Of a DNA stretch of 54,796 nt, positions 45,450 to 53,170 are shown piece after piece. Each line of letters begins with the position of its first letter. The stretch's first letter is position 1. Made by a program: the position numbers and the translations under genes. The stretch covers positions 1-54,796 of the forward strand of contig CANGHN010000012.1 of assembly GCA_947453825.1 (NCBI GenBank), read 5' to 3'. This DNA comes from Betaproteobacteria bacterium (GTDB lineage Bacteria; Pseudomonadota; Gammaproteobacteria; Burkholderiales; Burkholderiaceae). The notes under the pieces were generated by a model that worked only from the letters and a program-made list of their open reading frames with translations, searched no databases and had not been told where the DNA came from.

Positions 45450-45622
45450 TTCCCCGCCTTAGCCGCTAGGCCATCATCCTGAACCCTAAGGTTCAAGGTG
45501 GAACGGCTACTCTGTTTCGGGTGCATTAAGAGGTTCAGGGAGTGACCAAGTCTAAGTTGGCACTTTGAACTTTCGAAACGCTCACGCCCACAAGGTAAAG
45601 ATCGTTCCTGATGCTTGCGCAT
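45450..45622 (-). ncRNA. ssrS: 6S RNA
   Basis: Small RNA that binds RNA polymerase holoenzyme in stationary phase. On the minus strand the 3' part reads CCACCTTGAACCTTAGGGTT, then CAGG and GGCCTAGCGGC, closely matching the E. coli 6S segment ACCTTGAACCAAGGGTTCAA and its following GCCTGCGGCGGC. The stretch folds as a long interrupted hairpin with a central bubble region. Location directly after zapA is the conserved 6S position. Ends are approximate. An open frame across it is not a gene. Confidence 0.87.
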
Positions 45623-45626
45623 CGGT

Positions 45627-45980
45627 TCAAGGAACTATTGGCCTTGGCGAACCAGGCAGGGAAAGGGTTTGCATCAAAGCATCGACTTGATCTTCAAGCG
45701 CGCGGATCTCGGCTTGAAGGCGAGTCACTTCATCTGAACTCACATTAGAAGGAGTGCTACTTTGTGATGCATTCTTTTGTAGGGTAATGAAGTCGCCAGC
45801 AATTTTGAGGGCTGCCATCATACTTGCGCGCTCAATACTTCGATTGCCGCCACCGATAGCGAGTTTGATTTGCTCATCTACTAAAACACAAGCAGCGCGC
45901 AATAGGGGTTCGTGCTCAGTACTGGTGGCTAAAGTAATCTTTTGGCCGGCAAGCGTTACTTCAATGCGTTGTTGGCTCAC
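45627..45980 (-). CDS. zapA: Cell division protein ZapA
   Basis: Cytoplasmic protein that cross-links FtsZ filaments. 117 aa from GTG 45980. The N-terminal domain has IEVTLAGQKITLATSTEHEP, and the C-terminal half (about 60-110) is a long coiled coil. I prefer GTG 45980, which has AGAGGA just upstream and starts VSQQRIEV as in other ZapA proteins. An ATG at 46019 lies deeper in the upstream gene. It overlaps the ZapB-like gene by 20 bp, and the 6S gene follows directly. Confidence 0.92.
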   Translation of the reverse strand: MSQQRIEVTLAGQKITLATSTEHEPLLRAACVLVDEQIKLAIGGGNRSIERASMMAALKIAGDFITLQKNASQSSTPSNVSSDEVTRLQAEIRALEDQVDALMQTLSLPGSPRPIVP

Positions 45981-46248
45981 TGTCGTCCTCTGGAGTGGTA
46001 GGTGGAATTGTTTCACCAAGTAAGTTCAATTGGCGACCATCGCTTTGTTCTGGCAAGCGGCTTAGGATGTGTTGAATACGTTTCTGCGCATCTTCAATCT
46101 TACCTTCAAGTTGAACTCGATTCTGATTTAAGTTCTTAGTAGCCTCAGTAATGACTTGAATTTTTTCCGCCACCCGTTTGATGGACGCGCAAAGAGCATC
46201 TAAATCAGGAGTGCCATTGTCAGCGGAAGGAGAGTAGAGCTCGTTCAT
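45961..46248 (-). CDS. Small ZapB-like coiled-coil protein
   Basis: 95 aa. Residues 15-65 form a continuous amphipathic helix (IKRVAEKIQVITEATKNLNQ, QLEGKIEDAQKRIQHILSRL), then a disordered acidic tail (TTPEDDSEPTTH). No catalytic motif. Its place directly before zapA, with translational overlap, matches the small coiled-coil proteins of beta- and gammaproteobacteria that act with ZapA at the Z ring. Functional assignment is by context. Confidence 0.8.
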   Translation of the reverse strand: MNELYSPSADNGTPDLDALCASIKRVAEKIQVITEATKNLNQNRVQLEGKIEDAQKRIQHILSRLPEQSDGRQLNLLGETIPPTTPEDDSEPTTH

Positions 46249-46275
46249 ACTGGCATTGTAGTCTGAAAACAGGCT

Positions 46276-48246
46276 TTATTTCATGGCGTAGCGAAGGCCG
46301 GCAAAGATGGTGGAACCGGGCGTGTTGTAACCATAGCTCAGCTGATAGGTTTTATTAAAAATGTTATTCCAGCGTACAAATACACTCAAATCTTTTTCTA
46401 CGTCATAGTTTGCATAGGCGTTATAGAGGGTATAGCCGCCCATTCCGGTATTTGCACCAAGAAAGTCATCTCTTCTGCCAGAAAAGGTTGCGCCCATTCC
46501 GGTAGTCAGTTTTAAGTAGAGATATTCTGCTGAGATATTGCCGTATTGTTTTGCTTGCTTGACGAGTGTGCTGTTATTACCTTCATTAACAGGATTTTGT
46601 TGCGTATACGAAGCCTTTAGATTGAGAGAAACTATTTGCGCTAGTCCATTGAGGCTGGTACCAGTAATTTTTGCACTCGATACATTTGAGGCACAACCTA
46701 AAAAACCAGTTCCCATAGGGCAGTCCGTAGAATTGCTCGCTTGAATCAAATTAGAAATAGAGTTACTAAAAACAACAATATGACCTTCTAAACCTGTTTT
46801 TTCATAATGAATTCCGGCTTCAGTATTTTTACTCTTCTCAGGCAGGATTGCAGCGTTGCCATATCCGGGGTAATACAAATCATTGAAGCTGGGCGCTCTA
46901 AAGCCAGTCCCATAATTAATATTTGCGCGCCATGCTTTGGTAAAGAAATAGCCATAGGCTGCAGAACCAGTAGTTTGTGGACCATATCCTGAGATGCTGT
47001 CATTGCGAATAGAGAAATTGGCAATATTGGCATTCCGTTTTAGTTGATACGCAAGTGCACCTGAGTTGGTGTTGCGTGACTGACTAAAACCCAGAAACGG
47101 ATAGGGTGCCGTTAAATTATTAAAGTCTCCATTGTTGTAATCGAGTTGATTGCTCGAGACTTTTTGTGTCTTGCGTTCGGCTAAGACTTGCAAAATATCG
47201 GGACCTATGGAGATATCGTTTTGCCAGGTATAAATATTTTGTCTTTGAATCAAAGTGCTATCGTACGGTGAATTATCTGGAGTGCCAGGAGCATGATTTA
47301 AGGCAGTGCTGGTTTGTGCTGATGCTTGTAACAAGCTGCGCCAATTCTCGAGCACCTGATTTTTAGAATAGAGGGAGTAAGTGCCTAGCTGAGATACTTG
47401 ATTTTGAATTTGTTGATACGTAAAAGATTGTGGATCAAAACCAGGTATTTGGTTATTGAGCCGACTGTTTAAAAACTGCAATCCCAGCTCCTGCCCTTTG
47501 CTCCATTCTTGCGACAGTCTTCCAGTGATACTGTCTTGAACATACCCTGTTCTGCCGCTTGCTATATAGCCCTCTTTATTGTTTGGAGCAATAGTATTAA
47601 AGCCCATCGACAGTGTTTGACTGGCTGCTAGGGAGTAACGGATTTTTTGCGCGCCTTGCGTAGATCCATGAATGCTGGCTTCGCTAATGCTCGTACCATA
47701 GCTGCCATAACCAAATGAGGCTCCTACTTTAGCTGGGCCATCGCCTTGCTTAGTAAAAATTTGGATGACGCCGCCAATAGCATCTGAGCCATAGAGACTA
47801 CTTTGTGGTCCAAAAACGATTTCAATATGATCAATGATCGTGAGGGGAATGACGGACCAATTGGCACCACCATTAAAAGCATCATCGACACGCACACCAT
47901 CAATCAATACCAGCGTTTGATTATTGGTAGTGCCACGTAAGAAGACGCTGGCATTTGAGCCCGCAGTTCCGTAGCTCGAAATCGTGACTCCTTTTTGTCT
48001 TTGCAGCAATTCAACTAAGCTGGTTTGACCTGCTTGCTCAATTTCTTCTGGACCAATGTAAACGTTATCGGCTAGGACGTCGCTCGACTTTGTTGGTGTT
48101 CGTGTTGCCGTGACGATGACTGGATTCATCGGGTTAGCAGTGCTAGCCAACTGCATGGGTGTGTTACTTTGGGCAACTGCTGAGAGAGTAAGAAAAGATA
48201 ATGTAATGCCACCCCAAAAGGTGATCTTGCCGAACTGCTGTTTCAT
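46276..48246 (-). CDS. btuB: TonB-dependent vitamin B12 receptor (BtuB-like)
   Basis: Outer-membrane receptor for cobalamin uptake. 656 aa. A signal peptide (residues 1-25, ending SAVAQ) is followed by a TonB box PVIVTATR (about 42-49), a plug domain (about 50-165; VFLRGTTNNQTLVLIDGVRV, YGSDAIGGVIQIFT) and a 22-strand type barrel ending in FAGLRYAMK. The cobalamin riboswitch in its leader identifies the ligand. No btuCDF genes lie in the window. The B12-dependent QueG gene is at the far side of the window. Confidence 0.94.
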   Translation of the reverse strand: MKQQFGKITFWGGITLSFLTLSAVAQSNTPMQLASTANPMNPVIVTATRTPTKSSDVLADNVYIGPEEIEQAGQTSLVELLQRQKGVTISSYGTAGSNASVFLRGTTNNQTLVLIDGVRVDDAFNGGANWSVIPLTIIDHIEIVFGPQSSLYGSDAIGGVIQIFTKQGDGPAKVGASFGYGSYGTSISEASIHGSTQGAQKIRYSLAASQTLSMGFNTIAPNNKEGYIASGRTGYVQDSITGRLSQEWSKGQELGLQFLNSRLNNQIPGFDPQSFTYQQIQNQVSQLGTYSLYSKNQVLENWRSLLQASAQTSTALNHAPGTPDNSPYDSTLIQRQNIYTWQNDISIGPDILQVLAERKTQKVSSNQLDYNNGDFNNLTAPYPFLGFSQSRNTNSGALAYQLKRNANIANFSIRNDSISGYGPQTTGSAAYGYFFTKAWRANINYGTGFRAPSFNDLYYPGYGNAAILPEKSKNTEAGIHYEKTGLEGHIVVFSNSISNLIQASNSTDCPMGTGFLGCASNVSSAKITGTSLNGLAQIVSLNLKASYTQQNPVNEGNNSTLVKQAKQYGNISAEYLYLKLTTGMGATFSGRRDDFLGANTGMGGYTLYNAYANYDVEKDLSVFVRWNNIFNKTYQLSYGYNTPGSTIFAGLRYAMK

Positions 48247-48394
48247 GACATGCTTTCTGTTATCGAATGCCCAGCCAACTTCCCCGTTAGCTGGGTCGAA
48301 CAGAACTTCTCGTGCAGGGGTTCAGGCGTCAATTGGGCGTCGGATCGTGAGATGGGGCGCTTCATCGGCGCGCGAAGGTCCCCGTCCGCGAAAT
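48247..48394 (-). promoter_or_regulatory. Expression platform between riboswitch and btuB
   Basis: 148-nt GC-rich leader with no gene. On the transcript, CCCAGC (48295-48290) pairs with GCTGGG (48275-48270), with extra AAC/GTT pairs inside, giving a strong hairpin that ends about 23 nt before the btuB ATG. No T-run follows, so control is more likely at translation than by termination. The open frames on the plus strand here are not genes. Confidence 0.65.
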
Positions 48395-48562
48395 TCCACC
48401 TGTCTTGGCCGGTATCCGGGCTAGTAAATCTCAGAATCTGGCCTTCCCATGCGATTGACGCGCACAGTGGCTTTGTCAGATTCCTGACGCCCCTAAAACT
48501 CAGAAAGGGCGCATTTACCTACCGTTGCGGGGGCAGCACACGTTTAGTGTTTCCCGTTTAAC
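48395..48562 (-). promoter_or_regulatory. Cobalamin riboswitch
   Basis: The minus strand carries the conserved cobalamin aptamer elements in order: GCTGCCCCCGCAACGGTA near the 5' side, GCCACTGTG, GGGAAGGCCAG, and the B12 box AGCCCGGATACCGGCC (48422-48407). It lies in the leader of the BtuB-like gene, which it is expected to switch off when adenosylcobalamin is abundant. The 5' limit is approximate. Confidence 0.95.
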
Positions 48563-48582
48563 TTTATTGCATTGCAATAAAG
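48562..48582. promoter_or_regulatory. 21-bp palindrome upstream of the riboswitch
   Basis: Arms CTTTATTGCA (48562-48571) and TGCAATAAAG (48573-48582) around one T form a perfect inverted repeat. A TTGACT hexamer lies on the minus strand at 48598-48593, so the palindrome overlaps the likely -10 region of the btuB promoter. It could be an operator for an unlinked regulator. Confidence 0.5.
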
Positions 48583-48624
48583 CACCACGACCAGTCAAGT
48601 TTAGCCGATCTGGCCGCCGATATG

Positions 48625-48653
48625 CTGAATTTTTAGTACAAAAAGCCTACAAT
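48625..48653 (+). promoter_or_regulatory. Probable promoter of the Crp/Fnr gene
   Basis: TACAAT (48648-48653) is a good -10 hexamer, with CTGAAT (48625-48630) 17 bp upstream as a weak -35. The implied start is near 48660, 17 nt before the ATG. Confidence 0.4.
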
Positions 48654-48676
48654 GGAGGGCTGAGGATTAAGGATTT

Positions 48677-49294
48677 ATGACCGTATTAGATAAGCACCCC
48701 GAGAAGAACCTGATTCGTCTGCAGCTGAGCCAAAATTCAGTACTTAGCAGCCTGAGTCCAGCAGTCATGGCTGATTTAGAGCGCCATTTGGAAATCTCAG
48801 ATCTCAGAAAGTCGGAAATCCTCTTGCACCAAGGCGATTATCAGATGGAGCAGTACTTTGTTCTAGATGGCATTTTGAAGCGGATTGTTTCTAGCGCAGA
48901 TGCAAAAGAGATGATCTTACGTTTTGCGATCGAGGGGGATATCGAAACTAGTTATGCCGCTTGGCGCCTCAAGACTGCCGCACCCTACAGTATTGCCTGT
49001 GTTACTAAGGCGCGTGTAGCTCGGATGCCCCTTAAAAAATGGGCTGAGTTTCTAGATCAGCATCAGATTCTGAAAGAAAGCTTTGAATTTGAGGTGATGC
49101 GTTTGATGAGCGAGATTATGGCTCACACCATTACTTTGCATATGCTCGATGCCCCAGGTCGGGTAGAGCGTTTCTTGCGCAAATACGAGGACTTATTTGA
49201 ACTGCTCCCTAAAAAGGAGCTAGCGGCCTATCTGAATCTCTCCCCTGAGACTCTAAGCCGCCTCAAAACGAAGCATAAAGAGCTTTTTGTATAA
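48677..49294 (+). CDS. Crp/Fnr-family transcriptional regulator
   Basis: 205 aa. The cyclic-nucleotide-like beta-barrel (about 20-120; EILLHQGDYQMEQYFVLDG) is followed by a dimer helix and a C-terminal HTH. The recognition helix LSPETLSRLK has Glu191, Ser194 and Arg195 in the E-x2-S-R pattern of Fnr, which reads TTGA half-sites. Only one Cys is present, so it cannot hold the Fnr 4Fe-4S cluster; its signal is unknown. The gene is followed by a TTGAC-N4-GTCAA palindrome and oxc, so it is probably the local regulator of the oxalate genes. Confidence 0.9.
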   Translation: MTVLDKHPEKNLIRLQLSQNSVLSSLSPAVMADLERHLEISDLRKSEILLHQGDYQMEQYFVLDGILKRIVSSADAKEMILRFAIEGDIETSYAAWRLKTAAPYSIACVTKARVARMPLKKWAEFLDQHQILKESFEFEVMRLMSEIMAHTITLHMLDAPGRVERFLRKYEDLFELLPKKELAAYLNLSPETLSRLKTKHKELFV

Positions 49295-49329
49295 AACATC
49301 CCCCTTCACCCCAATGAATTAAGGGGAAA

Positions 49330-49343
49330 TTGACCGAAGTCAA
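49330..49343. promoter_or_regulatory. Fnr-type operator before oxc
   Basis: Perfect palindrome TTGAC-CGAA-GTCAA, 35 bp after the regulator gene. A -10-like hexamer TAATAT is at 49366-49371, implying a start near 49378. The palindrome centre (49336.5) then falls at -41.5, the class II activator position. Its half-site fits the recognition helix of the neighbouring regulator. Confidence 0.7.
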
Positions 49344-49365
49344 TGATGAACACCCACCCCAAGCC

Positions 49366-49371
49366 TAATAT
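49366..49371 (+). promoter_or_regulatory. -10-like hexamer of oxc
   Basis: TAATAT matches TATAAT at 4 of 6 positions. There is no good -35, as is usual for class II activated promoters, where the operator overlaps it. Confidence 0.45.
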
Positions 49372-49492
49372 TCAGTTCTGCCCAAGCGGGGCTTAATACC
49401 CGTAGTGCGATTAATAACTTCATTGGAGACACTAGCGACAGCTAAATTGCATGAAGCCCTCACTGAGAGCTAAATCAATTCTTAAAAATTCT

Positions 49493-51202
49493 ATGACAAC
49501 AGATAAGCAAAACCCCCAATTAACCGATGGCTTTCATCTCGTCATTGATGCTTTGAAAGCAAATGACCTCGATACGATTTTCGGGCTTGTTGGTATTCCT
49601 ATTACCGACCTCTGTCGTTTGGCGCAGGCCGAAGGTTTACGTTTCATTGGTTTCCGTCATGAGCAACATGCTGGTAATGCTGCAGCGATTGCTGGCTATA
49701 TGACACAAAAGCCAGGTATCTGTATGACAGTTTCTGCGCCAGGCTTCCTCAACGGTTTGACAGCCTTAGCTAATGCTACTGTGAACTGCTTCCCAATGAT
49801 TTTGATTTCTGGCTCAAGTGAGCGCGAGATTGTTGACTTGCAGCAGGGTGATTACGAAGAGATGGATCAGCTTAATGCAGCTAAGCCATATTGCAAAGCT
49901 GCCTATCGTATCAACCACATTGAAGATATCGGCATTGGTTTTGCTCGTGCAATTCGCGCAGCAGTTTCTGGCCGTCCAGGTGGCGTGTATTTAGATTTGC
50001 CGGCTCAGTTGCTTGCGCAAACGATGCCTGCTGATGAAGCAAAGAAATCGATTTTCAAAGTGATCGATCCAGTTCCACGTCAAATTCCTGCGGCTGACGC
50101 AGTAGCCCGTGCATTAGACGTTCTGAAGAGCGCTAAACGTCCATTGATTCTCTTGGGTAAAGGCGCTGCTTATGCACAAGCGGATAAAGAGATTCGTGAC
50201 TTGATCGAGAAATCAGGTATTCCTTACTTGCCAATGTCGATGGCAAAAGGTTTACTGCCTGACAACCATGCTCAATCTGCCTCTGCAGCACGCTCATTTG
50301 TATTGGCTGAGGCTGATGCTGTGATGTTGGTAGGTGCGCGCTTGAACTGGTTGCTTGCACACGGTAAAGGTAAAACTTGGGGCAAAGATCCTAAGAAATT
50401 TATCCAGATCGATATTCAAGCAAACGAAGTGGATAGCAACGTACAAATCGATGCGCCATTGATTGGTGATATTGGTTCATGCGTTGGCGAACTCTTGAAA
50501 GGTATTTCTGCTGTTCCTAAGCCAAGTGCTGAGTGGATTGCGGCAATTACTGAGAAGAAAAATAAGAATACCGCCAAGATGGCAGAGACATTGGCTAAAG
50601 AAGCGCACCCAATGAACTTCCATGGTGCATTGCGCGTGATTCGTGATGTAGTTAAAAAGAATCCAGATATCAACTTGGTAAACGAAGGTGCAAACACGCT
50701 GGACTATTGCCGCGCAATCGTTGACATGTACAAGCCACGTAAGCGTTTTGACTCTGGTACTTGGGGCATTATGGGTATCGGTATGGGCTACGCCATTGGT
50801 GCTGCAGTAACTAGCGGACTGCCAACTGTTGCAGTTGAAGGCGATAGTGCTTTCGGCTTTAGCGGTATGGAACTCGAAACCGTTTGTCGTTACAACTTGC
50901 CAATCACAACCGTTGTATTTAACAACAACGGCGTATACCGCGGTACTGACGTAAACCCAACAGGCGGCGCAGATGTTGCACCGACGGTATTCGTTAAAGA
51001 TGCGCGTTACGACAAGATGATTGAAGCATTTGGTGGCGTTGGTTACTACGTAACTACTCCAGCAGAATTAGAAGCAGCGTTAACAGAAGCGATTGCTGCC
51101 GGTAAACCAGCCCTCATCAATGCTGTTATTGATGAAACTGCAGGTACTGAGAGTGGACGTTTGACGAACTTGAACCCATCTACAGCGGCTGCTAAGAAAT
51201 GA
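49493..51202 (+). CDS. oxc: Oxalyl-CoA decarboxylase
   Basis: Thiamine-diphosphate enzyme that turns oxalyl-CoA into formyl-CoA and CO2. 569 aa from ATG 49493, the same length class as Oxalobacter formigenes Oxc and alignable along its whole length by memory. Marks: catalytic Glu57 in [42 protein letters not shown], and the ThDP motif [20 protein letters not shown] ... NNNG. ATG 49451 gives 14 extra unconserved residues; neither start has a strong ribosome-binding site. It is followed 89 bp later by frc and preceded by an Fnr-type operator. Confidence 0.97.
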   Translation: MTTDKQNPQLTDGFHLVIDALKANDLDTIFGLVGIPITDLCRLAQAEGLRFIGFRHEQHAGNAAAIAGYMTQKPGICMTVSAPGFLNGLTALANATVNCFPMILISGSSEREIVDLQQGDYEEMDQLNAAKPYCKAAYRINHIEDIGIGFARAIRAAVSGRPGGVYLDLPAQLLAQTMPADEAKKSIFKVIDPVPRQIPAADAVARALDVLKSAKRPLILLGKGAAYAQADKEIRDLIEKSGIPYLPMSMAKGLLPDNHAQSASAARSFVLAEADAVMLVGARLNWLLAHGKGKTWGKDPKKFIQIDIQANEVDSNVQIDAPLIGDIGSCVGELLKGISAVPKPSAEWIAAITEKKNKNTAKMAETLAKEAHPMNFHGALRVIRDVVKKNPDINLVNEGANTLDYCRAIVDMYKPRKRFDSGTWGIMGIGMGYAIGAAVTSGLPTVAVEGDSAFGFSGMELETVCRYNLPITTVVFNNNGVYRGTDVNPTGGADVAPTVFVKDARYDKMIEAFGGVGYYVTTPAELEAALTEAIAAGKPALINAVIDETAGTESGRLTNLNPSTAAAKK

Positions 51203-51291
51203 GATTCAGAGTAATTCAGAACGGTAATAAAAAGTTAATATTTTTAGACTAAATTAAGTAACAAACAAGAAAGACTCAAGGAGAAACAAAC

Positions 51292-52542
51292 ATGACTAAA
51301 CCATTAGACGGTATTCGCATTATTGACTTCACCCACGTTCAAGCAGGCCCTGCATGTACTCAGCTTTTAGCTTGGTATGGTGCAGATGTGATTAAAGTAG
51401 AGCGCCCAGGATCTGGCGACGTAACTCGTAGCCAATTACGCGATATTCCAGGCGCAGATGCTTTGTACTTCACCATGCTCAACGGTAATAAGCGTTCTTT
51501 GACTTTGGATACTAAGACTGCCGAAGGTAAAGAAGTTTTAGAAAAGATGATTAAGACTTCCGACGTCATGGTTGAGAACTTTGGCCCAGGCGCTTTGGAT
51601 CGTATGGGTTTCTCTTGGAAACGTATCCAAGAATTGAACCCAAAAATGATCATGGCTTCTGTAAAAGGTTTTAGCGATGGCCACTCATACGAAGACTTGA
51701 AAGTGTATGAGAACGTTGCCCAGTGTGCTGGTGGTGCAGCTTCTACTACTGGCTTCTGGGATGGTCCTCCTACAGTTTCTGCTGCTGCTTTGGGCGACTC
51801 TAATACTGGTATGCACTTGGCAATTGGTATTTTAACTGCCTTGATGCAGCGCGAGAAAACCGGCCGTGGTCAGAAAGTATCTTGCTCAATGCAAGACGCT
51901 GTATTGAACCTGTGCCGTGTGAAGTTGCGCGATCAACAGCGTTTGGACAAAGTTGGCTACTTGGAAGAGTACCCACAATACCCGCACGGTTCATTTACTG
52001 ATGTAGTTCCACGTGGCGGTAACGCTGGTGGTGGCGGTCAGCCAGGTTGGGTATTGAAGTGTAAGGGTTGGGAAACTGATCCAAACGCATACATCTACTT
52101 CACCATTCAAGGCCACGCTTGGGAGCCAATTACTAAAGCTTTGGGCAAACCAGAGTGGGCAACTGATCCAGCGTATATGACTGCTGAAGCTCGTCAAGAC
52201 AAGATTTTTGACATCTTCGCAACGATTGAAGACTGGCTCAAAGACAAGACTAAATACGAAGCTGTGGATATTCTCCGCAAGTTCGACATTCCATGTGCCC
52301 CAGTGCTCTCAATGAAAGAATTGGCTGCTTCACCAGACCTGCGTAAGAGTGGTTCTATTGTTGAAGTGGACCACAAAGTACGTGGTAAGTATCTGACTAT
52401 CGGTAGCCCAATCAAGTTCTCTGATTTGGAAATCGAAGTGAAGCCATCACCAGTATTGGGTGAGCACACTGACGAAGTATTGGCTGATCTTGGCTATAGC
52501 GCTGATGACATCGCTAAGTTGCATACAGCTAAGGCAGTTTAA
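51292..52542 (+). CDS. frc: Formyl-CoA:oxalate CoA-transferase
   Basis: Class III CoA-transferase that passes CoA from formyl-CoA to oxalate, renewing oxalyl-CoA for Oxc and freeing formate. 416 aa. Key residues of O. formigenes Frc are kept: Gln17 ([11 protein letters not shown]), Tyr139 (KVYENVAQ), catalytic Asp169 (ALGDSNTG) and the glycine loop [12 protein letters not shown]. Residue 48 is Gln, as in E. coli YfdW, where O. formigenes has Trp. GGAG lies upstream of the ATG. A strong terminator follows at 52570. Confidence 0.97.
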   Translation: MTKPLDGIRIIDFTHVQAGPACTQLLAWYGADVIKVERPGSGDVTRSQLRDIPGADALYFTMLNGNKRSLTLDTKTAEGKEVLEKMIKTSDVMVENFGPGALDRMGFSWKRIQELNPKMIMASVKGFSDGHSYEDLKVYENVAQCAGGAASTTGFWDGPPTVSAAALGDSNTGMHLAIGILTALMQREKTGRGQKVSCSMQDAVLNLCRVKLRDQQRLDKVGYLEEYPQYPHGSFTDVVPRGGNAGGGGQPGWVLKCKGWETDPNAYIYFTIQGHAWEPITKALGKPEWATDPAYMTAEARQDKIFDIFATIEDWLKDKTKYEAVDILRKFDIPCAPVLSMKELAASPDLRKSGSIVEVDHKVRGKYLTIGSPIKFSDLEIEVKPSPVLGEHTDEVLADLGYSADDIAKLHTAKAV

Positions 52543-52569
52543 TAGCGATAGTTAATTAGTAGCATCTTG

Positions 52570-52596
52570 AAGGCGCTCCTTGTGAGCGCCTTTTTT
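52570..52596 (+). terminator. Rho-independent terminator after frc
   Basis: AAGGCGCTC (52570-52578) and GAGCGCCTT (52584-52592) form a perfect 9-bp stem around CTTGT, with a TTTTTT tail. It ends the oxc-frc transcript 27 bp after the frc stop and separates it from the PAS gene. Confidence 0.93.
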
Positions 52597-52611
52597 ATAC
52601 AGATTGAGCCC

Positions 52612-53040
52612 ATGAATACCAATATTGATTTAAGCCAATTAGTAGATTGCATTGGAGATGCCATCATCGTTGTTGATGCCCATGAAAAAATTGTGCTCTG
52701 GAATCCAGCCGCTACTCGTATCTTTGGTTACTCCAAAGAAGAGGCTTTAGGTAATACGTTGGATTTGATCGTTCCAGAGCGTCAACGTCATCGCCACAAC
52801 GAAGGTTGTCGCAAGTCTATGGATACGGGCATCACGCGTTATGGCACATCATTGTTGAAAGTGCCTGCTCTTCATAAGAGTGGCAGCATGCTTTCCATCG
52901 CTTTTACGGTAGGAATGTTGTTTGATGAGCATCAGAAGGTTAATGGCATTGTGGCAACCATAAGGGATGAAACTGCCAGATTTGCCGAGGAAAGGGCCTT
53001 GAAAAAGCGACTTTCTGAACTTGAAAATCCTCAGTCTTAA
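52612..53040 (+). CDS. Single PAS-domain protein
   Basis: 142 aa, essentially one PAS domain (about 5-125) with a short helical tail and no kinase, cyclase or DNA-binding part. AIIVVDAHEKIVLWNPAATR, FGYSKEEALG and the C-terminal GIVATIRDETARF are PAS hallmarks. PERQRHRHNEG places His62 where FixL has its proximal haem ligand (PEPDRSRH), but the FixL Arg220 position is not Arg, and this His is also common in PAS domains without haem. An in-frame ATG at 52567 lies ahead of the frc terminator, so ATG 52612 is chosen. It sits between two CoA-transferase genes and may sense redox state or a ligand for that module. Confidence 0.85.
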   Translation: MNTNIDLSQLVDCIGDAIIVVDAHEKIVLWNPAATRIFGYSKEEALGNTLDLIVPERQRHRHNEGCRKSMDTGITRYGTSLLKVPALHKSGSMLSIAFTVGMLFDEHQKVNGIVATIRDETARFAEERALKKRLSELENPQS

Positions 53041-53077
53041 TCCCGCATCGCTATTACAGCAGTCCTGCTTGAGGTAG

Positions 53078-53094
53078 TGCCCAATAATTGGGCA
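53078..53094. terminator. Hairpin after the PAS gene
   Basis: Perfect 7-bp arms TGCCCAA and TTGGGCA around TAA. The T-rich tail (TCCTTCGCTTCC) is weak, so it may be an inefficient terminator or an operator for the following CoA-transferase, whose ATG is 77 bp downstream. Confidence 0.45.
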
Positions 53095-53170
53095 TCCTTC
53101 GCTTCCCCTTATTTAGCGCTGGTAAAATTATCGGAATTCAAAATTTCATTCTTTTATTAGGACTTACATC

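Noticed and set aside
45437..45622. 61-codon frame on the minus strand after zapA
   Set aside because: It coincides with the 6S RNA gene, which has diagnostic conserved segments.
48250..48561. Open frame of about 100 codons on the plus strand over the btuB leader
   Set aside because: It is antisense to the cobalamin riboswitch, whose conserved boxes explain the sequence; the translation resembles no protein family.
49304..49325. Terminator after the Crp/Fnr gene (CCCCTT ... AAGGGG)
   Set aside because: The arms are 6 bp around a 10-nt loop with no T-run, so the pairing is too weak to call.
52612..53040. PAS protein as a confirmed haem-based oxygen sensor
   Set aside because: Only the proximal-type His matches FixL; the Arg220 equivalent is missing and this His is frequent in PAS domains without haem, so it is kept as a question only.
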